Shown here one piece after another: positions 1 through 9,873 of a DNA stretch of 64,000 nt; position 1 is the first letter of the stretch, and every line of letters begins with the position of its first letter. The notes below the pieces were generated by a model that saw only the letters and a list, made by a program, of their open reading frames with translations, was not told the DNA's origin and ran no database searches. Source of the DNA: Crossiella sp. CA-258035 (GTDB taxonomy: Bacteria > Actinomycetota > Actinomycetes > Mycobacteriales > Pseudonocardiaceae). The DNA lies in assembly GCF_030064675.1 (NCBI RefSeq), contig NZ_CP116413.1, positions 2,512,001 through 2,576,000 on the forward strand, given 5' to 3'. The translations under genes were made by a program, and so were the position numbers.

Positions 1-357
1 ACCCGGTTGTCCCGCAACCCCTTCATCCCGCTGTGGCGCTCGGCCCAGGCCCCGGTGTGGAACCACCACATCGTCCGCCCAGTGCCGGTGTGGTCGGCCG
101 AGGAGGGCATTGCCACCGACGCGCTGACCGCGCTGGCCGAAGGCGACCTGGAGCCGTTCCGCGCCGAAGCTCCGTCCACAGTGGACTACCAGGCCCGGCT
201 GGTCGAGGAGCTGGCGCTCTGCCACGCCGCGCTGCGTGCCGCCACCGAGAACTATGAGGCCCGCCGCTGGGCCCCCGGCAAGCTGGAACCGCACGCGGAC
301 CTGCTGTTCCGGTCCAGCAAGGGTTACCTCGAACTGCTCGCCGCGAGTGGCCGCTAG
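1..357 (+). CDS. hypothetical protein, 5' end outside window
   Basis: The frame is open from the first base of the window to a TAG at 355-357, so the real start is probably upstream. A TTG at 7 is possible but has no visible Shine-Dalgarno. The visible part is soluble, with aromatic clusters near the left edge (PLWRS, VWNHH, VWSAEE) followed by Ala/Leu/Glu-rich helices; there is no signal peptide or membrane segment in view. Third-codon GC is high, as expected for a real gene here. The next gene starts 9 bp downstream on the same strand, so the two are probably co-transcribed. I do not recognise a family. Confidence 0.7.
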   Translation, partial: TRLSRNPFIPLWRSAQAPVWNHHIVRPVPVWSAEEGIATDALTALAEGDLEPFRAEAPSTVDYQARLVEELALCHAALRAATENYEARRWAPGKLEPHADLLFRSSKGYLELLAASGR

Positions 358-366
358 GCTGGCCGG

Positions 367-906
367 GTGCCTGACTTCGATCGCACCGACGCCGTGCTGG
401 ACGCCCAAGGCGAGCAGGTGGTCATCTGGCACGTGCAGACCGGGCTGGACGACGGCATGTCCCGGCTGACCGGCGCCTGGGTGACTGGCCGGGACGAGCC
501 GGAGAAGATCGCCGCACTGCTGGAGCGCCGCCGCTGCCTGATCACCTCAGCCGGGGAGAAGGCGTTGGCGGAGCTGGAGATCACCGTCGAACGGCGCATC
601 GACCCGGTCGCCACGGTGGCCGCGATCGAGGCCGAGCGGGAGGCCCTGCAGGCGGTCTACGACGCGCTGCCCGCCCCGCACACCTTCGTCGCGCCGATCT
701 GGCCGCCGCTGCCGGAACCGTTGGACCTGACCGACCCGCCGGCCAGTGACGCGGTGCCGCCGACCGGGACCGCGCACGCGGTGGCCAGCTGGCTGGCCGG
801 AGTCGCGGACACCTGGGAGAAGGTCGAGCGCGAGCGGATCACCCGGAAGTACCTGCACGACACCGACTCCAGGGACCGCAGGCTCACCCCGTTCGCGGTG
901 CGCTGA
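367..906 (+). CDS. hypothetical soluble protein (179 aa)
   Basis: A GTG start at 367 lies 9 bp after the stop of the preceding gene. The product is an acidic, soluble, mostly helical protein with no signal peptide, membrane helix or recognisable catalytic motif. A Pro-rich linker (about residues 98-135, PPLPEPLDL region) separates an N-terminal region from a short basic C-terminal helix. Codon use matches the genome style. It probably forms an operon with the upstream partial gene and ends at a strong hairpin terminator. Function unknown. Confidence 0.75.
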   Translation: MPDFDRTDAVLDAQGEQVVIWHVQTGLDDGMSRLTGAWVTGRDEPEKIAALLERRRCLITSAGEKALAELEITVERRIDPVATVAAIEAEREALQAVYDALPAPHTFVAPIWPPLPEPLDLTDPPASDAVPPTGTAHAVASWLAGVADTWEKVERERITRKYLHDTDSRDRRLTPFAVR

Positions 907-907
907 G

Positions 908-939
908 GCGCGGGGCCCTCGGGGCGGAGGGCCCCGCGC
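908..939. terminator. bidirectional hairpin terminator
   Basis: A perfect 13-bp inverted repeat (908-920 with 927-939) with a 6-nt loop lies between the convergent ends of the hypothetical gene (stop at 906) and the small secreted protein (stop at 946). There is no U-tract, which is usual for actinobacterial terminators. Confidence 0.75.
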
Positions 940-945
940 GCGGCA

Positions 946-1305
946 TCACCAGCGGAGACCGAGCTCCCAGGTGGGGGCATCGAAGCTGGCCCGCGCGGTC
1001 AGCGTGTAGAAGCTGGCCGGCAGCGTGCAGGTCCAGCTGCGCGCGGGCTCGTTGGCGTAGGCGCCGCCCTTGCAGTTGCCGATGGTGAACGTGAAGTAGG
1101 TGTCCTGGGCGCCAGGACGCAGCCACGCGTCGATGTCGATGGAGATGGTGCCGCCGGGGAAGTACCCCGAGGCCAGGCTGCAGCTCCGGTCCGGGTTCGG
1201 GTCGCAGCGCTTGGTCGGGTTCGCGGCGCTGGCCGTGCCGGCTCCGAGGAGCACACCGGTCAGCACCGTGCCCGCCACCGTCGCGGTGGCCAACAGCTTC
1301 TTCAT
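946..1305 (-). CDS. small secreted protein (119 aa)
   Basis: The N-terminus is a classical Sec signal peptide: MKK, a hydrophobic core rich in Ala/Val/Leu/Gly, and a probable signal peptidase I site after GTASA (about residue 28). The mature part (about 90 aa) has four cysteines, spaced to allow two disulfides, and predicted beta strands. ATG at 1305 is chosen because GGGGA lies 5 nt upstream; a TTG 12 nt earlier would put the ribosome site inside the ORF. No family recognised. It is probably an exported small beta-rich protein. Confidence 0.75.
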   Translation of the reverse strand: MKKLLATATVAGTVLTGVLLGAGTASAANPTKRCDPNPDRSCSLASGYFPGGTISIDIDAWLRPGAQDTYFTFTIGNCKGGAYANEPARSWTCTLPASFYTLTARASFDAPTWELGLRW

Positions 1306-1388
1306 CGGGTTCCCCAACGGGTTCAGGCTCCGTCCGGCGCGGAGATCGCGGCGAGCCTAGCCACCAGCGGCCGGGGACCGCCGTCCTT

Positions 1389-2195
1389 TCACGCTGGGCT
1401 GAAACCCAGGCCCAGTCCGGCCCGCTGCCGGGCGACCTCGATCCCGTCCAGCAGCACGGCCAGCCCGGCCTCGAAGGTCTTCCGCGCCTCGAACTCCAGG
1501 TACGGCGTGTCCCCCCGGTCCTCCTCCGGACCCTCCTGCAACCGCGCCAGCAGCGGGAACCGGGTGCCGAACTCCGGGGCCACCTCGCCGAGGTGCGCCG
1601 AGCGCCCGAACCACCACTCCTCGTCGGTCTGCCCGGTCGCGACCAGCGCCTGCCGCGCCTCGGCGATCGGCTGCGCGGCCCCGCGCACGTACTGCGAGAG
1701 CGCCCCGACCAGCCGCCGCACCAACTCGGTGTCCAGCCCGGTGGCGAAGAGCAGGCCCAGCGTGGTCTCCAGCACGGTGAACTCGCCCGGCCCGAGCACC
1801 GGCCGCGCCTGGGAGACCTGCAGGACCCACGGGTGCCGCAGGTAGAACTCCCAGGTGTCCTCCGCCCACATCGTGATCGCGGCCCGCCAGCCCTCGTCCA
1901 GGTCGTATTCGACCGGCAGCTCGGTCAGCACCCGGTCGTACATCAGGTCGATGAGCTCGTTCTTGTTCGGCACATAGGTGTAGAGCGCCATCGCGGTGCG
2001 TCCGAGCCGCTGGCCGACCGCGCGCATCGACAGCGCGGCCATGCCCTCCGCATCGGCGACCTCGATCGCCGCGGTCACCACCGCGGCCAGGTCCAAACCC
2101 TGCTTCGGGCCGGGTTTTGGCTGCTCATCCGCTGTGCCGCGCCACAGCAGGGCCATCGACCTGGCCGCGTCACCCTGGGCGGCGTAGACCACCAA
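1389..2195 (-). CDS. TetR-family regulator, probable repressor of the divergent resistance gene
   Basis: Residues about 35-85 form a TetR-type helix-turn-helix (ALSMRAVGQRLG, then MALYTYVPNKNELID). The rest is an all-helical ligand-binding domain of the TetR_C type. The N-terminal stretch SMALLWRG is typical of the drug-responsive members of that subfamily as I know them. TTG at 2195 is chosen because AAGGAG sits 7 nt upstream. The gene is divergent from the DrrC-like protein across a 73-bp spacer containing three ACTTTA/TAAAGT half-sites, so autoregulation and control of the resistance gene are likely. The inducer is unknown. Confidence 0.9.
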   Translation of the reverse strand: MVVYAAQGDAARSMALLWRGTADEQPKPGPKQGLDLAAVVTAAIEVADAEGMAALSMRAVGQRLGRTAMALYTYVPNKNELIDLMYDRVLTELPVEYDLDEGWRAAITMWAEDTWEFYLRHPWVLQVSQARPVLGPGEFTVLETTLGLLFATGLDTELVRRLVGALSQYVRGAAQPIAEARQALVATGQTDEEWWFGRSAHLGEVAPEFGTRFPLLARLQEGPEEDRGDTPYLEFEARKTFEAGLAVLLDGIEVARQRAGLGLGFSPA

Positions 2196-2211
2196 CTTGC
2201 ATCTCCTTACG

Positions 2212-2254
2212 CCATAAAGTACCGTCCTGCGGCCATCACTTTACAGCCTAAAGT
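2212..2254. promoter_or_regulatory. candidate TetR operator region
   Basis: ACTTTA (2238-2243) and TAAAGT (2249-2254) form a perfect 6-bp inverted repeat with a 5-nt spacer. A third half-site, TAAAGT, lies at 2215-2220. All fall in the AT-richer spacer between the divergent TetR gene and the DrrC-like gene, where an autoregulatory operator would be expected. Binding is inferred, not shown. Confidence 0.6.
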
Positions 2255-2268
2255 TCTCTGGGGGTCAA

Positions 2269-4530
2269 GTGGCACTGCCTGCCGACAGTCACGATGTGAT
2301 CGAGGTCAGGGGAGCACGGGAGAACAACCTGGCCGACATCTCGGTCGACATTCCGAAACGTCGCCTCACCGTCTTCACCGGGGTCTCCGGCTCCGGCAAG
2401 TCCTCCCTGGTCTTCGGCACCATCGCGGCCGAGTCGCAGCGGATGATCAACGAGACCTACAGCGCGTTCCTGCAGTCCTTCATGCCGGCCCTGGGCCGTC
2501 CGGACGTCGACTCGCTGCGCAACCTCAGCGCCGCGATCGTGGTCGACCAGGAACGCATGGGCGCCAACGCCCGCTCCACGGTGGGCACCGCCACCGACGC
2601 GCACACCATGCTGCGCATCATCTTCAGTCGCCTCGGCCAGCCGCACGCCGGCACCTCGGGCGCGTTCAGCTTCAACCTGCCCGAGGGCATGTGCCCGGAG
2701 TGCGAGGGCATCGGCAAGGCCAGCGCCATCGATGTCGATCAGCTCGTGGACCGGGAGAAGTCGCTCAACGAGGGCGCGATCACCGTGCCCCAGTTCGCGG
2801 TGGACTCCTGGTACTGGAAGCTGCTGGCGCACTCCGGCCTGGTCGACCCGGACGTCAAGCTCAAGGACTACACCGAGCAGCAGTGGCAGGACTTCCTGCA
2901 CAAGCCGGCCACCAAGATGAACATCGCCGGGATGAACACCAACTACGAGGGCCTCGTGGTCAAGGTGCAGCGGGTGTACCTGAGCAAGGACCGGGAGGCG
3001 ATGCAGCCGCACGTCCGGGCCTTCGTGGACCGCGCGGTGGCCTTCACCACCTGCCCCTCCTGCCAGGGCGCGCGGCTCAACCAGGCCGCGCTGGCCTCGC
3101 TGGTCAACGGCAAGAACATCGCCGAGTGCTCGGCCATGCAGATCAGCGACCTGGCGGCGTTCCTGCGCTCGATCGACGAACCCGCGGTGGCCCCGCTGCT
3201 GGCCGGGCTGCTGGAGACGCTGGACTCGATGATCGGCATCGGCCTGGGCTACCTGAGCCTGGACCGGGAGTCCGGCACCCTCTCCGGTGGTGAGGCGCAG
3301 CGGGTGAAGATGGTGCGGCACCTGGGTTCCAGCCTCACCGACGTCACCTACATCTTCGACGAGCCCACCGTCGGCCTGCACCCGCACGACATCCAGCGGA
3401 TGAACGAGCTGCTGCTGTTGTTGCGGGACAAGGGCAACACCGTGCTGGTGGTGGAGCACAAGCCCGAGGTGATCGAGATCGCCGACCACGTGGTCGACCT
3501 CGGCCCGCGCGCCGGCTCCGGCGGCGGCCAGGTCTGCTACACCGGCGACGTGGCCGGGCTGCGCGCTTCCGGCACCCTCACCGGCCGCCACCTGGACCAC
3601 CGGGCGCAGCTGCGCGAGGAGGTCCGCACGCCGGCCGGGCAGCTGCCGATCACCGGCGCGAACCTGCACAACCTGCGCGATGTCAGCGTGGACATCCCGC
3701 TCGGCGTGCTCACCGTGGTCACCGGCGTGGCGGGCTCCGGCAAGAGCTCACTGATCCACGGGTCCCTGTCCACAAAGGACGGTGTGCGGATCGTCGACCA
3801 GGCCCCGATCCGCGGGTCCCGGCGCAGCAACCCTGCCACCTACACCGGGCTGCTGGACTCCATCCGCACCGCCTTCGCCAAGGCCAACGGGGTCAAGGCC
3901 AGCCTGTTCAGCGCCAACTCAGAGGGGGCCTGCCCGAACTGCAAGGGCCTCGGCCTGGTCTACACCGACCTGGCCATGATGGCCGGGGTGGCCTCGGTGT
4001 GCGAGCAGTGCGAGGGCCGCCGGTTCACCCCGGAGGTGCTGACCTACACCTTGCGCGGCAAGAACATCAGCGAGGTGCTGGCCATGCCGGTGACCCAGGC
4101 GCGGGACTTCTTCGCCAAGGGCGCCGCGCACGCCGTGCTGGACCGGATGCACGAGGTGGGCCTGGGCTACCTCAGCCTCGGCCAGCCGCTGACCACGCTC
4201 TCCGGCGGCGAGCGGCAGCGGCTCAAGCTGGCCATCCACATGGGCGAGGGCGCGGCCACCTACGTGCTGGACGAGCCCACCACCGGCCTGCACCTGGCCG
4301 ATGTGGACAAGCTGCTCGGGCTGCTGGACCGGTTGGTGGACAACGGGAACACCGTGGTGGTGATCGAGCACCACCAGGCCGTGATGGCGCACGCGGACTG
4401 GATCATCGACCTGGGCCCCGGCGCCGGGCACGACGGCGGCCGGATCGTCTTCGAGGGCACCCCGGCCGAGCTGGTGAAGAACGCGGACACGCTGACCGCC
4501 CGCCACCTGCGCGACTACGTGGGGGTCTGA
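2269..4530 (+). CDS. UvrA-like drug-resistance ATPase (DrrC type)
   Basis: This 753-aa protein resembles UvrA but is about 250 residues shorter than the repair protein. It has two ABC ATPase units. Unit 1 has Walker [10 protein letters not shown] at residues 38-46, CxxC zinc motifs (CPECEG, CPSCQG), signature LSGGEAQRV and Walker [11 protein letters not shown]. Unit 2 has Walker [10 protein letters not shown] near 484, [21 protein letters not shown] and [10 protein letters not shown]. DrrC of the daunorubicin producer is the known model: it protects DNA or displaces intercalating drugs without acting as a membrane pump. GTG at 2269 has GGGGG 4 nt upstream. A divergent TetR gene suggests drug-inducible expression. 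A bona fide uvrA lies at 28954, so this is a paralogue. Confidence 0.9.
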   Translation: MALPADSHDVIEVRGARENNLADISVDIPKRRLTVFTGVSGSGKSSLVFGTIAAESQRMINETYSAFLQSFMPALGRPDVDSLRNLSAAIVVDQERMGANARSTVGTATDAHTMLRIIFSRLGQPHAGTSGAFSFNLPEGMCPECEGIGKASAIDVDQLVDREKSLNEGAITVPQFAVDSWYWKLLAHSGLVDPDVKLKDYTEQQWQDFLHKPATKMNIAGMNTNYEGLVVKVQRVYLSKDREAMQPHVRAFVDRAVAFTTCPSCQGARLNQAALASLVNGKNIAECSAMQISDLAAFLRSIDEPAVAPLLAGLLETLDSMIGIGLGYLSLDRESGTLSGGEAQRVKMVRHLGSSLTDVTYIFDEPTVGLHPHDIQRMNELLLLLRDKGNTVLVVEHKPEVIEIADHVVDLGPRAGSGGGQVCYTGDVAGLRASGTLTGRHLDHRAQLREEVRTPAGQLPITGANLHNLRDVSVDIPLGVLTVVTGVAGSGKSSLIHGSLSTKDGVRIVDQAPIRGSRRSNPATYTGLLDSIRTAFAKANGVKASLFSANSEGACPNCKGLGLVYTDLAMMAGVASVCEQCEGRRFTPEVLTYTLRGKNISEVLAMPVTQARDFFAKGAAHAVLDRMHEVGLGYLSLGQPLTTLSGGERQRLKLAIHMGEGAATYVLDEPTTGLHLADVDKLLGLLDRLVDNGNTVVVIEHHQAVMAHADWIIDLGPGAGHDGGRIVFEGTPAELVKNADTLTARHLRDYVGV

Positions 4531-4532
4531 CC

Positions 4533-5972
4533 GTGACGCCACCTCTTGTCGACCACCTCCGGGTCACCGCGGTCCGCAGGCTCAGCCCGCACCTGGTGCG
4601 GGTGAGCTTCACCGGCCCCGGTCTGGAGAACTTGCCCACCTGGCCCGACCAGCAGCTGAAGCTGTGCTTCCCGCAGCCGGGCCAGACCGAGCCGGTGCTG
4701 CCGGCACTGCCGCCGGACGGCGACCCGATGCGCTGGTACCAGGCGTACCTGGCGATTCCGGCGGCCGAACGCCCGGTGCTGCGCAGCTACACCGTCCGGG
4801 CGCACCACCCGGAGACCGCCACCATCGACGTCGACTTCGTGCTGCACGGCGGCGCGGACGGCCCGGCCACCGCCTGGGCCGCCCGCGCCGAGGTCGGCGA
4901 CCTGCTGGGGCGCTACGGCCCGGACGCGCAGTACGCTCGCCCGCTCGGCGAGTCCGACTGGGTGCTCTTCGCCGGTGACCTGACCGCCCTGCCCGCCATC
5001 GCCACCCTGCTGGAGTCGCTGGCCCCGGACCGGAAAGCGTTGGTGTACCTGGAGGTTCCGGACACCGCCGACGAGCAGCCGCTGACCACGGCGGCCGAGC
5101 TGGAGCTGCACTGGGTGCGCCAGGGGCCGGACGCGCTGCTGAACGCGGTGCGCGGCGCGGAGCTCCCGTCCGGCACCGGGCTGGCCTGGCTGGCGGGGGA
5201 GGCGGGCGCGGTCCGCTCGTTGCGCCGCCACTTGGTCGGCGAACGCGGGATGGCCAAGCGGGACATCGAGTTCACCGGCTACTGGCGGCTGCGGCTCACC
5301 CAGGACGACGCGCCCACCGAGGAGGACATGGCCGAGGTCCAGGAACGTCTCGCCGAGGTCAGCCAGCCGACCGGGCTGGACACCTTCGAGCGGGCTTACG
5401 GTGAGAACAGCGCGCCGTGGGTGATCGGCGAACCGCAGCCCGCGGTGGTGGAGCTGGCCGCGGCAGGGGAGTTCCGCGGTGAGGTGCTGGACGTGGGCTG
5501 CGGCGACGGCCAGCACACCATCCACCTGACCGCGCTGGGGCACCGCGTGCTGGGTGTGGACTACTCGGCGCTGGCCATCACCGCGGCCAGGGCCAACGCG
5601 GTCCGTGCCCAGTCCCCGGCCCGGTTCGAGGTGGCCAACGCGCTGGACCTGGGGCCGGAGCCGCGTTACGACACGGTGCTGGACTCCGCGCTGTTCCACG
5701 TCTTCGGCGCGGCCGACCGGGCCGCGTACGTGCGCAGCCTGCACCGGGTGTGCCGTCCCGGCGCGGTGCTGCACCTGCTCGCGTTGTCCGACAAGGGACC
5801 CGGCTTCGGCCCCGAGGTCAGCGACTCGGTGATCCGGGCGGCCTTCGCCGAGGGCTGGGTGATCGAGTCACTGGCCGACGCCGAGTACCGGGGCGTGGTC
5901 GGCCAGGCCGAGGACGGCGGCAAGCAGCTCGGCGATCTCCCGGCCTGGCTGGCCAAGATCCGCCGCGTCTAG
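4533..5972 (+). CDS. siderophore-interacting (SIP) flavoprotein fused to SAM methyltransferase
   Basis: The start is GTG at 4533, 2 bp after the upstream stop, so translation is probably coupled. Residues about 1-270 look like a siderophore-interacting/ferric-reductase domain: the FAD-binding motif RSYTVR at 84-89, an NAD(P)-side segment [16 protein letters not shown], and the terminal EFTGYWR typical of SIP proteins. Residues about 290-479 form a class I methyltransferase with SAM motif I DVGCGDGQ near 319-326 and a following acidic strand end (VLGVDYS). Two unrelated enzymatic domains in one 479-aa chain is unusual. The substrate is unknown; association with the DrrC-like gene suggests modification of, or defence against, a small molecule rather than housekeeping iron release. 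Confidence 0.8.
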   Translation: MTPPLVDHLRVTAVRRLSPHLVRVSFTGPGLENLPTWPDQQLKLCFPQPGQTEPVLPALPPDGDPMRWYQAYLAIPAAERPVLRSYTVRAHHPETATIDVDFVLHGGADGPATAWAARAEVGDLLGRYGPDAQYARPLGESDWVLFAGDLTALPAIATLLESLAPDRKALVYLEVPDTADEQPLTTAAELELHWVRQGPDALLNAVRGAELPSGTGLAWLAGEAGAVRSLRRHLVGERGMAKRDIEFTGYWRLRLTQDDAPTEEDMAEVQERLAEVSQPTGLDTFERAYGENSAPWVIGEPQPAVVELAAAGEFRGEVLDVGCGDGQHTIHLTALGHRVLGVDYSALAITAARANAVRAQSPARFEVANALDLGPEPRYDTVLDSALFHVFGAADRAAYVRSLHRVCRPGAVLHLLALSDKGPGFGPEVSDSVIRAAFAEGWVIESLADAEYRGVVGQAEDGGKQLGDLPAWLAKIRRV

Positions 5973-6000
5973 CCGGTGTGGCAGGCGCCGCCGGAGCTGG

Positions 6001-7932
6001 TCACCCGGCTTCGGCGGTGCCCCACCACAGGAAGTCCCGCGCCCTGGTCGCCGCGACCAGCTGCTGCCGCTCGCGCAACGCCCGCTGCTCCTCGTCCTCG
6101 GTGGGCCGTGCGCCGAACTCGACCACCAGCACCGCCTGGAAGTCCAGTCCCTTGGCCCGGTGCACCGTGCCCACCTTGACCCGGTCGTCCTCCGCGCCCA
6201 CGTAGTCGTCCAGCCGCAGCATCGGAATCCCGGCCGCGCGCAACAGCGCCGTGCACCGGTCCAGGTCCTTGCGGTGGAACACGATCACCGCCGTCCGTCC
6301 ACTCGGGACGGTCGACCCGGCCAGTGCCGAGCGCAGCGCGAGACCCAGCTCCGCCTCCGGCCCGCGCCAGGACTGGATCTCCCCGCCCTCGTTGGCCGAC
6401 TCGGCCTCGCGCAGCCCGACCCCGGCCGCGCCGTCCAGGTCGTCGACCTGGTTGGTCGCGTCGAACCGCTGCGCGAAACCCAGCACCTCGGCCCGGTTCC
6501 GGTAGTTGATCCGCAGCACCTCACCCCGGCCCTGCACCGGAATCCCGGCGTCGGCCAGCCGCCAGCCGCCCGGGTAGACCTGCTGCTGCCCGTCGCCGAC
6601 CAGCAGCAGCCGGTTCGGCCCGTCCCCGGCCAGCTCGCGCAGCAACCGCAGCCCCATCAGCGTGATGTCCTGCACCTCGTCCACCACCACCGCCGCGTAC
6701 GGCCGCTGCGGCGGTTCCCGGCGCAGCTCGGCCAGGGCCAGCGCGATCAGGTCGTTGTGGTCGTGCAGCCCGCGTTCGGCCAGGTAGCGCTGGTAGCTCT
6801 GGAACAGCGCCCACACCAGTTCCCGCTGCCCGCCGTCGAGCGGCTTGACGCGACCCCGGCGCGGCGTGCGCTTGTACTCCGCCAGGCTGCCGACACCCCG
6901 GCCCTTGATCACCCGGTCGATCTCGGTCCGCCAGTAGCCGACCTCCTCGATCTCTTGCAGGGCAAGGCGGTGCGCCATCCAGGCCCGGCTGAACGCGGTC
7001 TCCGCCGAGGAGGACCGGATGGTCAGCTCGTGCCCGCGCTCGCGCAGGAAATCCCGCGCCCAGGCGTGCAAGTTGGTGAACTCCACCCGGTCGGCCAGCT
7101 CCGGCGCCAGCCGGGCGAAGGAAGCCTTGTGCACCAACGGAAGTGTGCGCACGAACGTGGTGAACAGCAGCGGCCCGGTGCTGCGCCGGGCCAGGTGCCG
7201 CAGGCGGTGCAGCGCGACCACGGTCTTGCCGGTCCCGGCCGGCCCGCTGATCCGCGCCGGCCCGCTGTAGTCCCGCACCGCCACCGCCTGCTGGCGCGGG
7301 TGCAGGAAGGTCAGCCAGCTCTCGAACGGCCGCCGCTGCGCCGCCCCCACCTGGTCCTCGGTGATCTCCGCCAGCCCCAGCAGCCCTTCGGCGGGCTGTT
7401 CCCGCTCCGGCGGCGACACCCGCAGCTCCAGGTACTCCGGCAACCGCTCGACCAGTTGCGCGGCAACGGAATCCACCTGTGTCCGGTCCAGGTGCGCGGC
7501 CTCCCGGCGGAACAGCTCGGGCAGCTGAGCCTCGGTCAGCACCCAGCCCAGCCGCCGCTCCCTGGGCGCCCCGGCCTCCCCGCCCAGCACCACCGCGAGG
7601 TGGATCGCACTGCGCGCCAGCACCTGCCCGCGCGGCCCGGCGACCCCCGCGCACCGCCGCTCCGCGTGCAACACGGTCTGTCCCAGCTCGGTGTCCGAGG
7701 GCATCTGCTCCCCGATCAGCACCGCGAACACCCCCCGCGCCGCCACCAGGAAGGCAACCGCCTGTCCCGCAACGGGTTCCGGCCGAACCAGCAACCGGGC
7801 CCCGGTCGCGGTCCTGGCCAGCAGGGCGGTCAGCACCCGCCGCGACACCGCGTCCAGCCCCGGCGCCCGCTCGGTCAGCACCGCCTCGGCCCGCCGAGCC
7901 ACCTCCCGCTGCGCGTGCGCGCTGATCCCCAC
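6001..7932 (-). CDS. UvrD/Rep-type superfamily 1 helicase with N-terminal NERD-like domain
   Basis: A 643-aa protein. Residues about 1-190 resemble a nuclease-related (NERD-like) domain without clear catalytic residues. The helicase core follows with motif I GPAGTGKT, motif II VVVDEVQDI, motif III region GDGQQQVYPGG, motif V GTVHRAKGLDFQ and motif VI VAATRARDF. It lacks the long 2B insertion of true UvrD, so it is one of the short actinobacterial DNA helicase-like proteins. A role in repair or transcription-replication conflict is inferred. ATG at 7932 is the only good start. It is convergent with the SIP-methyltransferase gene and stands alone. Confidence 0.8.
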   Translation of the reverse strand: MGISAHAQREVARRAEAVLTERAPGLDAVSRRVLTALLARTATGARLLVRPEPVAGQAVAFLVAARGVFAVLIGEQMPSDTELGQTVLHAERRCAGVAGPRGQVLARSAIHLAVVLGGEAGAPRERRLGWVLTEAQLPELFRREAAHLDRTQVDSVAAQLVERLPEYLELRVSPPEREQPAEGLLGLAEITEDQVGAAQRRPFESWLTFLHPRQQAVAVRDYSGPARISGPAGTGKTVVALHRLRHLARRSTGPLLFTTFVRTLPLVHKASFARLAPELADRVEFTNLHAWARDFLRERGHELTIRSSSAETAFSRAWMAHRLALQEIEEVGYWRTEIDRVIKGRGVGSLAEYKRTPRRGRVKPLDGGQRELVWALFQSYQRYLAERGLHDHNDLIALALAELRREPPQRPYAAVVVDEVQDITLMGLRLLRELAGDGPNRLLLVGDGQQQVYPGGWRLADAGIPVQGRGEVLRINYRNRAEVLGFAQRFDATNQVDDLDGAAGVGLREAESANEGGEIQSWRGPEAELGLALRSALAGSTVPSGRTAVIVFHRKDLDRCTALLRAAGIPMLRLDDYVGAEDDRVKVGTVHRAKGLDFQAVLVVEFGARPTEDEEQRALRERQQLVAATRARDFLWWGTAEAG

Positions 7933-8003
7933 CCAGTCCCCCTAGGTCGTCGTCCCGCCAACCTACGACCCCGGGCTGCGCCGAACTCCCTGGAAACCGG
8001 GAT

Positions 8004-8468
8004 TCACCCGGATGCCCCAGCCATCGCCTCCTGCAACCCCTTGAGCGCCAACCGGTCCGCCCGCTCGTTCTCCGGATGCCCCGCGTGCCCCTTGACCCAG
8101 AACCACTCCACCCGGTGCCGCGCCGCGGCCGCCCCCAGCCGCTGCCACAGGTCCACGTTCTTCACCGGCTCCTTGCGCGAGCTGAGCCAGCCGTTCTTCT
8201 CCCACTTGGCCATCCAGGCGGTGACCCCGTTGCGCACGTAGGTGCTGTCGGTGTGGATGTGCACCACCGAGGGCCGGGTGAGCCCCTCCAGCGCGCTGAT
8301 CGGCGCCATCAGCTCCATCCGGTTGTTCGTGGTCACCCCGGGCTCGCCGCCGCAGATCTCCTTCTCGTGGCGCCCGTACCGCAGCACCGCGCCCCAGCCA
8401 CCGGGACCGGGGTTGGGGATGCAGGCCCCGTCGGTGTAGATCTCCACCACGTTCTCGTCGTCCGGCAC
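8004..8468 (-). CDS. rnhA: ribonuclease HI
   Basis: A 154-aa RNase HI degrading RNA in RNA:DNA hybrids. The four acidic catalytic residues are visible: Asp in [11 protein letters not shown], Glu in NRMELMA, Asp in HTDSTYV and Asp in ENERADRLA. The fold is complete, including [15 protein letters not shown]. The length is typical for the single-domain enzyme. ATG at 8468 is used. A second, extended RNase HI lies at 21350-22063, so the genome has paralogues. Confidence 0.95.
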   Translation of the reverse strand: MPDDENVVEIYTDGACIPNPGPGGWGAVLRYGRHEKEICGGEPGVTTNNRMELMAPISALEGLTRPSVVHIHTDSTYVRNGVTAWMAKWEKNGWLSSRKEPVKNVDLWQRLGAAAARHRVEWFWVKGHAGHPENERADRLALKGLQEAMAGASG

Positions 8469-8490
8469 ACCGGGACGATACCCGCGCAGG

Positions 8491-9012
8491 TCAGCGCCAC
8501 CTCCAGGCCGACCGCCCGAGGATGCTCACCCCGCACCCCGGACACGCCTGCTCCACCGGCCGACCGGCCCCGCACACCACGCAGTCCCGCCCGAACACCG
8601 ACCCGTCCTGGTGCGCCGCGACCACCCGCGCCACCACCCGCGCCATCGAGTCCACCGGCCGCAGCGCGGGGTTGGGGCAGTACAACTCCAACCGCCAGGT
8701 CAGCCACCGGTCCCGCTTCAGGTGCTGCCGCCGCCCCGCTGCCTTCTCCACCCGCCGCCGCGCCGCGAACTCCGCGGTCAACGGCAGCCACAGCTCCCTG
8801 GCGCCCCGCAGCTCGGCCACCGCCCGGGTCAACGAGTCCAGGTCGTCCTCCAGGCGCAACGGGATCCGTGCCCAGGAGATGAGGTGCTGCCAGCTCGCCT
8901 GGTGGCCGTAGAGCGGGAACCGGGTGACGCAGTCCTTGAGCGCGAGCAGGCGCTGACGCACGGACAGCTCAGGGTTCTCGGCCTGGCGCGCGCGTTCGGG
9001 GAAGCTGCTCAC
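8491..9012 (-). CDS. hypothetical protein with C-terminal zinc ribbon
   Basis: A 173-aa soluble protein. The first 130 residues are helical and rich in Arg/Leu/Trp; the C-terminus carries CVVCG-x6-ACPGCG, a compact four-cysteine zinc ribbon. It starts at GTG 9012 and ends 22 bp upstream of the RNase HI start, so the two are probably co-transcribed. A nucleic-acid role is plausible from the ribbon and the neighbour, but no family is recognised. Confidence 0.7.
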   Translation of the reverse strand: MSSFPERARQAENPELSVRQRLLALKDCVTRFPLYGHQASWQHLISWARIPLRLEDDLDSLTRAVAELRGARELWLPLTAEFAARRRVEKAAGRRQHLKRDRWLTWRLELYCPNPALRPVDSMARVVARVVAAHQDGSVFGRDCVVCGAGRPVEQACPGCGVSILGRSAWRWR

Positions 9013-9062
9013 GCGGCGACGATAGCCAGGGGAGCCGGTCGCCGCGAACGGGTATCGCGCGG

Positions 9063-9737
9063 TCAGGGATGGGGGAGCTGGGCCGCGACCTCGGCCACCG
9101 CGTCCAGCGCCTCCGGGTCCAAGCTGCCCGCCGCGGTCTCGGTCTCCGCGATCACCACCGCGTTGCCGTTGGGCTGCGCGTCGTAGTTGCGGCCGCTGAA
9201 CCGGATGTCCCGCAGCTCCAGCAGCTCCGCCCCCAGCGGTGTGATGTCACCGGAGCCGTGCACATCGCTGAGCCGCCGGAAGTCCTCGGCCTGCCCCCTG
9301 GTGCGGAAGCGCACCCAGACCACCGAGACGACCACCACGTTCCCCTCGCCGTCGCCGATGCTGAACAGCGCCCGGTCGAGTGACTTGCACGGGGTGTGCG
9401 CGAAGAACTCGCGGACCCGGCCGAAGGAGTGGGACAGGCACTCGGCCGCGGTCCTGACCTCCTTGCGCAGCTGCCGGGTGCCCAGCCGCTGCCACGCCTG
9501 GTCCGCCTTGCCGCTCTTCGCCGACTTCTTGCCCTCGTGCTTCCGCGCGCTGATGTTCCGCGAGGCGGCCGAGTTCGCCGCGCCGCCGCCCGAGCCGCCG
9601 CCCGCACCGCCCAGTCCCAGCCCGCCACCAGCCCCTGCCGCGCCGACCACCACCACGGCCACCGCCGCGACCGCGACGGCCCCGCCCTTGCCCGCCGGAT
9701 CCGAACCGCCGCCCGCGCCACCGATACGTCGTCCCAT
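9063..9737 (-). CDS. membrane-anchored protein of unknown function (224 aa)
   Basis: ATG at 9737 is preceded by GGGGAGGAG at 6 nt; the frame is open further upstream but without a better start. Residues about 15-45 form one hydrophobic segment (AVAVAAVAVVVVGAAG) followed by a Gly-rich low-complexity linker (about 45-65). A basic stretch (ARKHEGKKSAKSGKAD) precedes a C-terminal domain of about 150 residues with alternating strands and helices (VVVVSVVWVRF). Topology suggests a single membrane anchor with the folded domain on one side. No family recognised. Confidence 0.65.
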   Translation of the reverse strand: MGRRIGGAGGGSDPAGKGGAVAVAAVAVVVVGAAGAGGGLGLGGAGGGSGGGAANSAASRNISARKHEGKKSAKSGKADQAWQRLGTRQLRKEVRTAAECLSHSFGRVREFFAHTPCKSLDRALFSIGDGEGNVVVVSVVWVRFRTRGQAEDFRRLSDVHGSGDITPLGAELLELRDIRFSGRNYDAQPNGNAVVIAETETAAGSLDPEALDAVAEVAAQLPHP

Positions 9738-9873
9738 GTCGCTCCTCCCCGAGCCGACCTGATCCCGCTGACCTAACTCGCCGACGGCGGACACCTGACG
9801 CGAACCGGAAGCCGGTCCCCTGAACGGCCCAGGGAAAGCACCCGACCGGGCTCCCGGAATATCTCTAGGCAGG

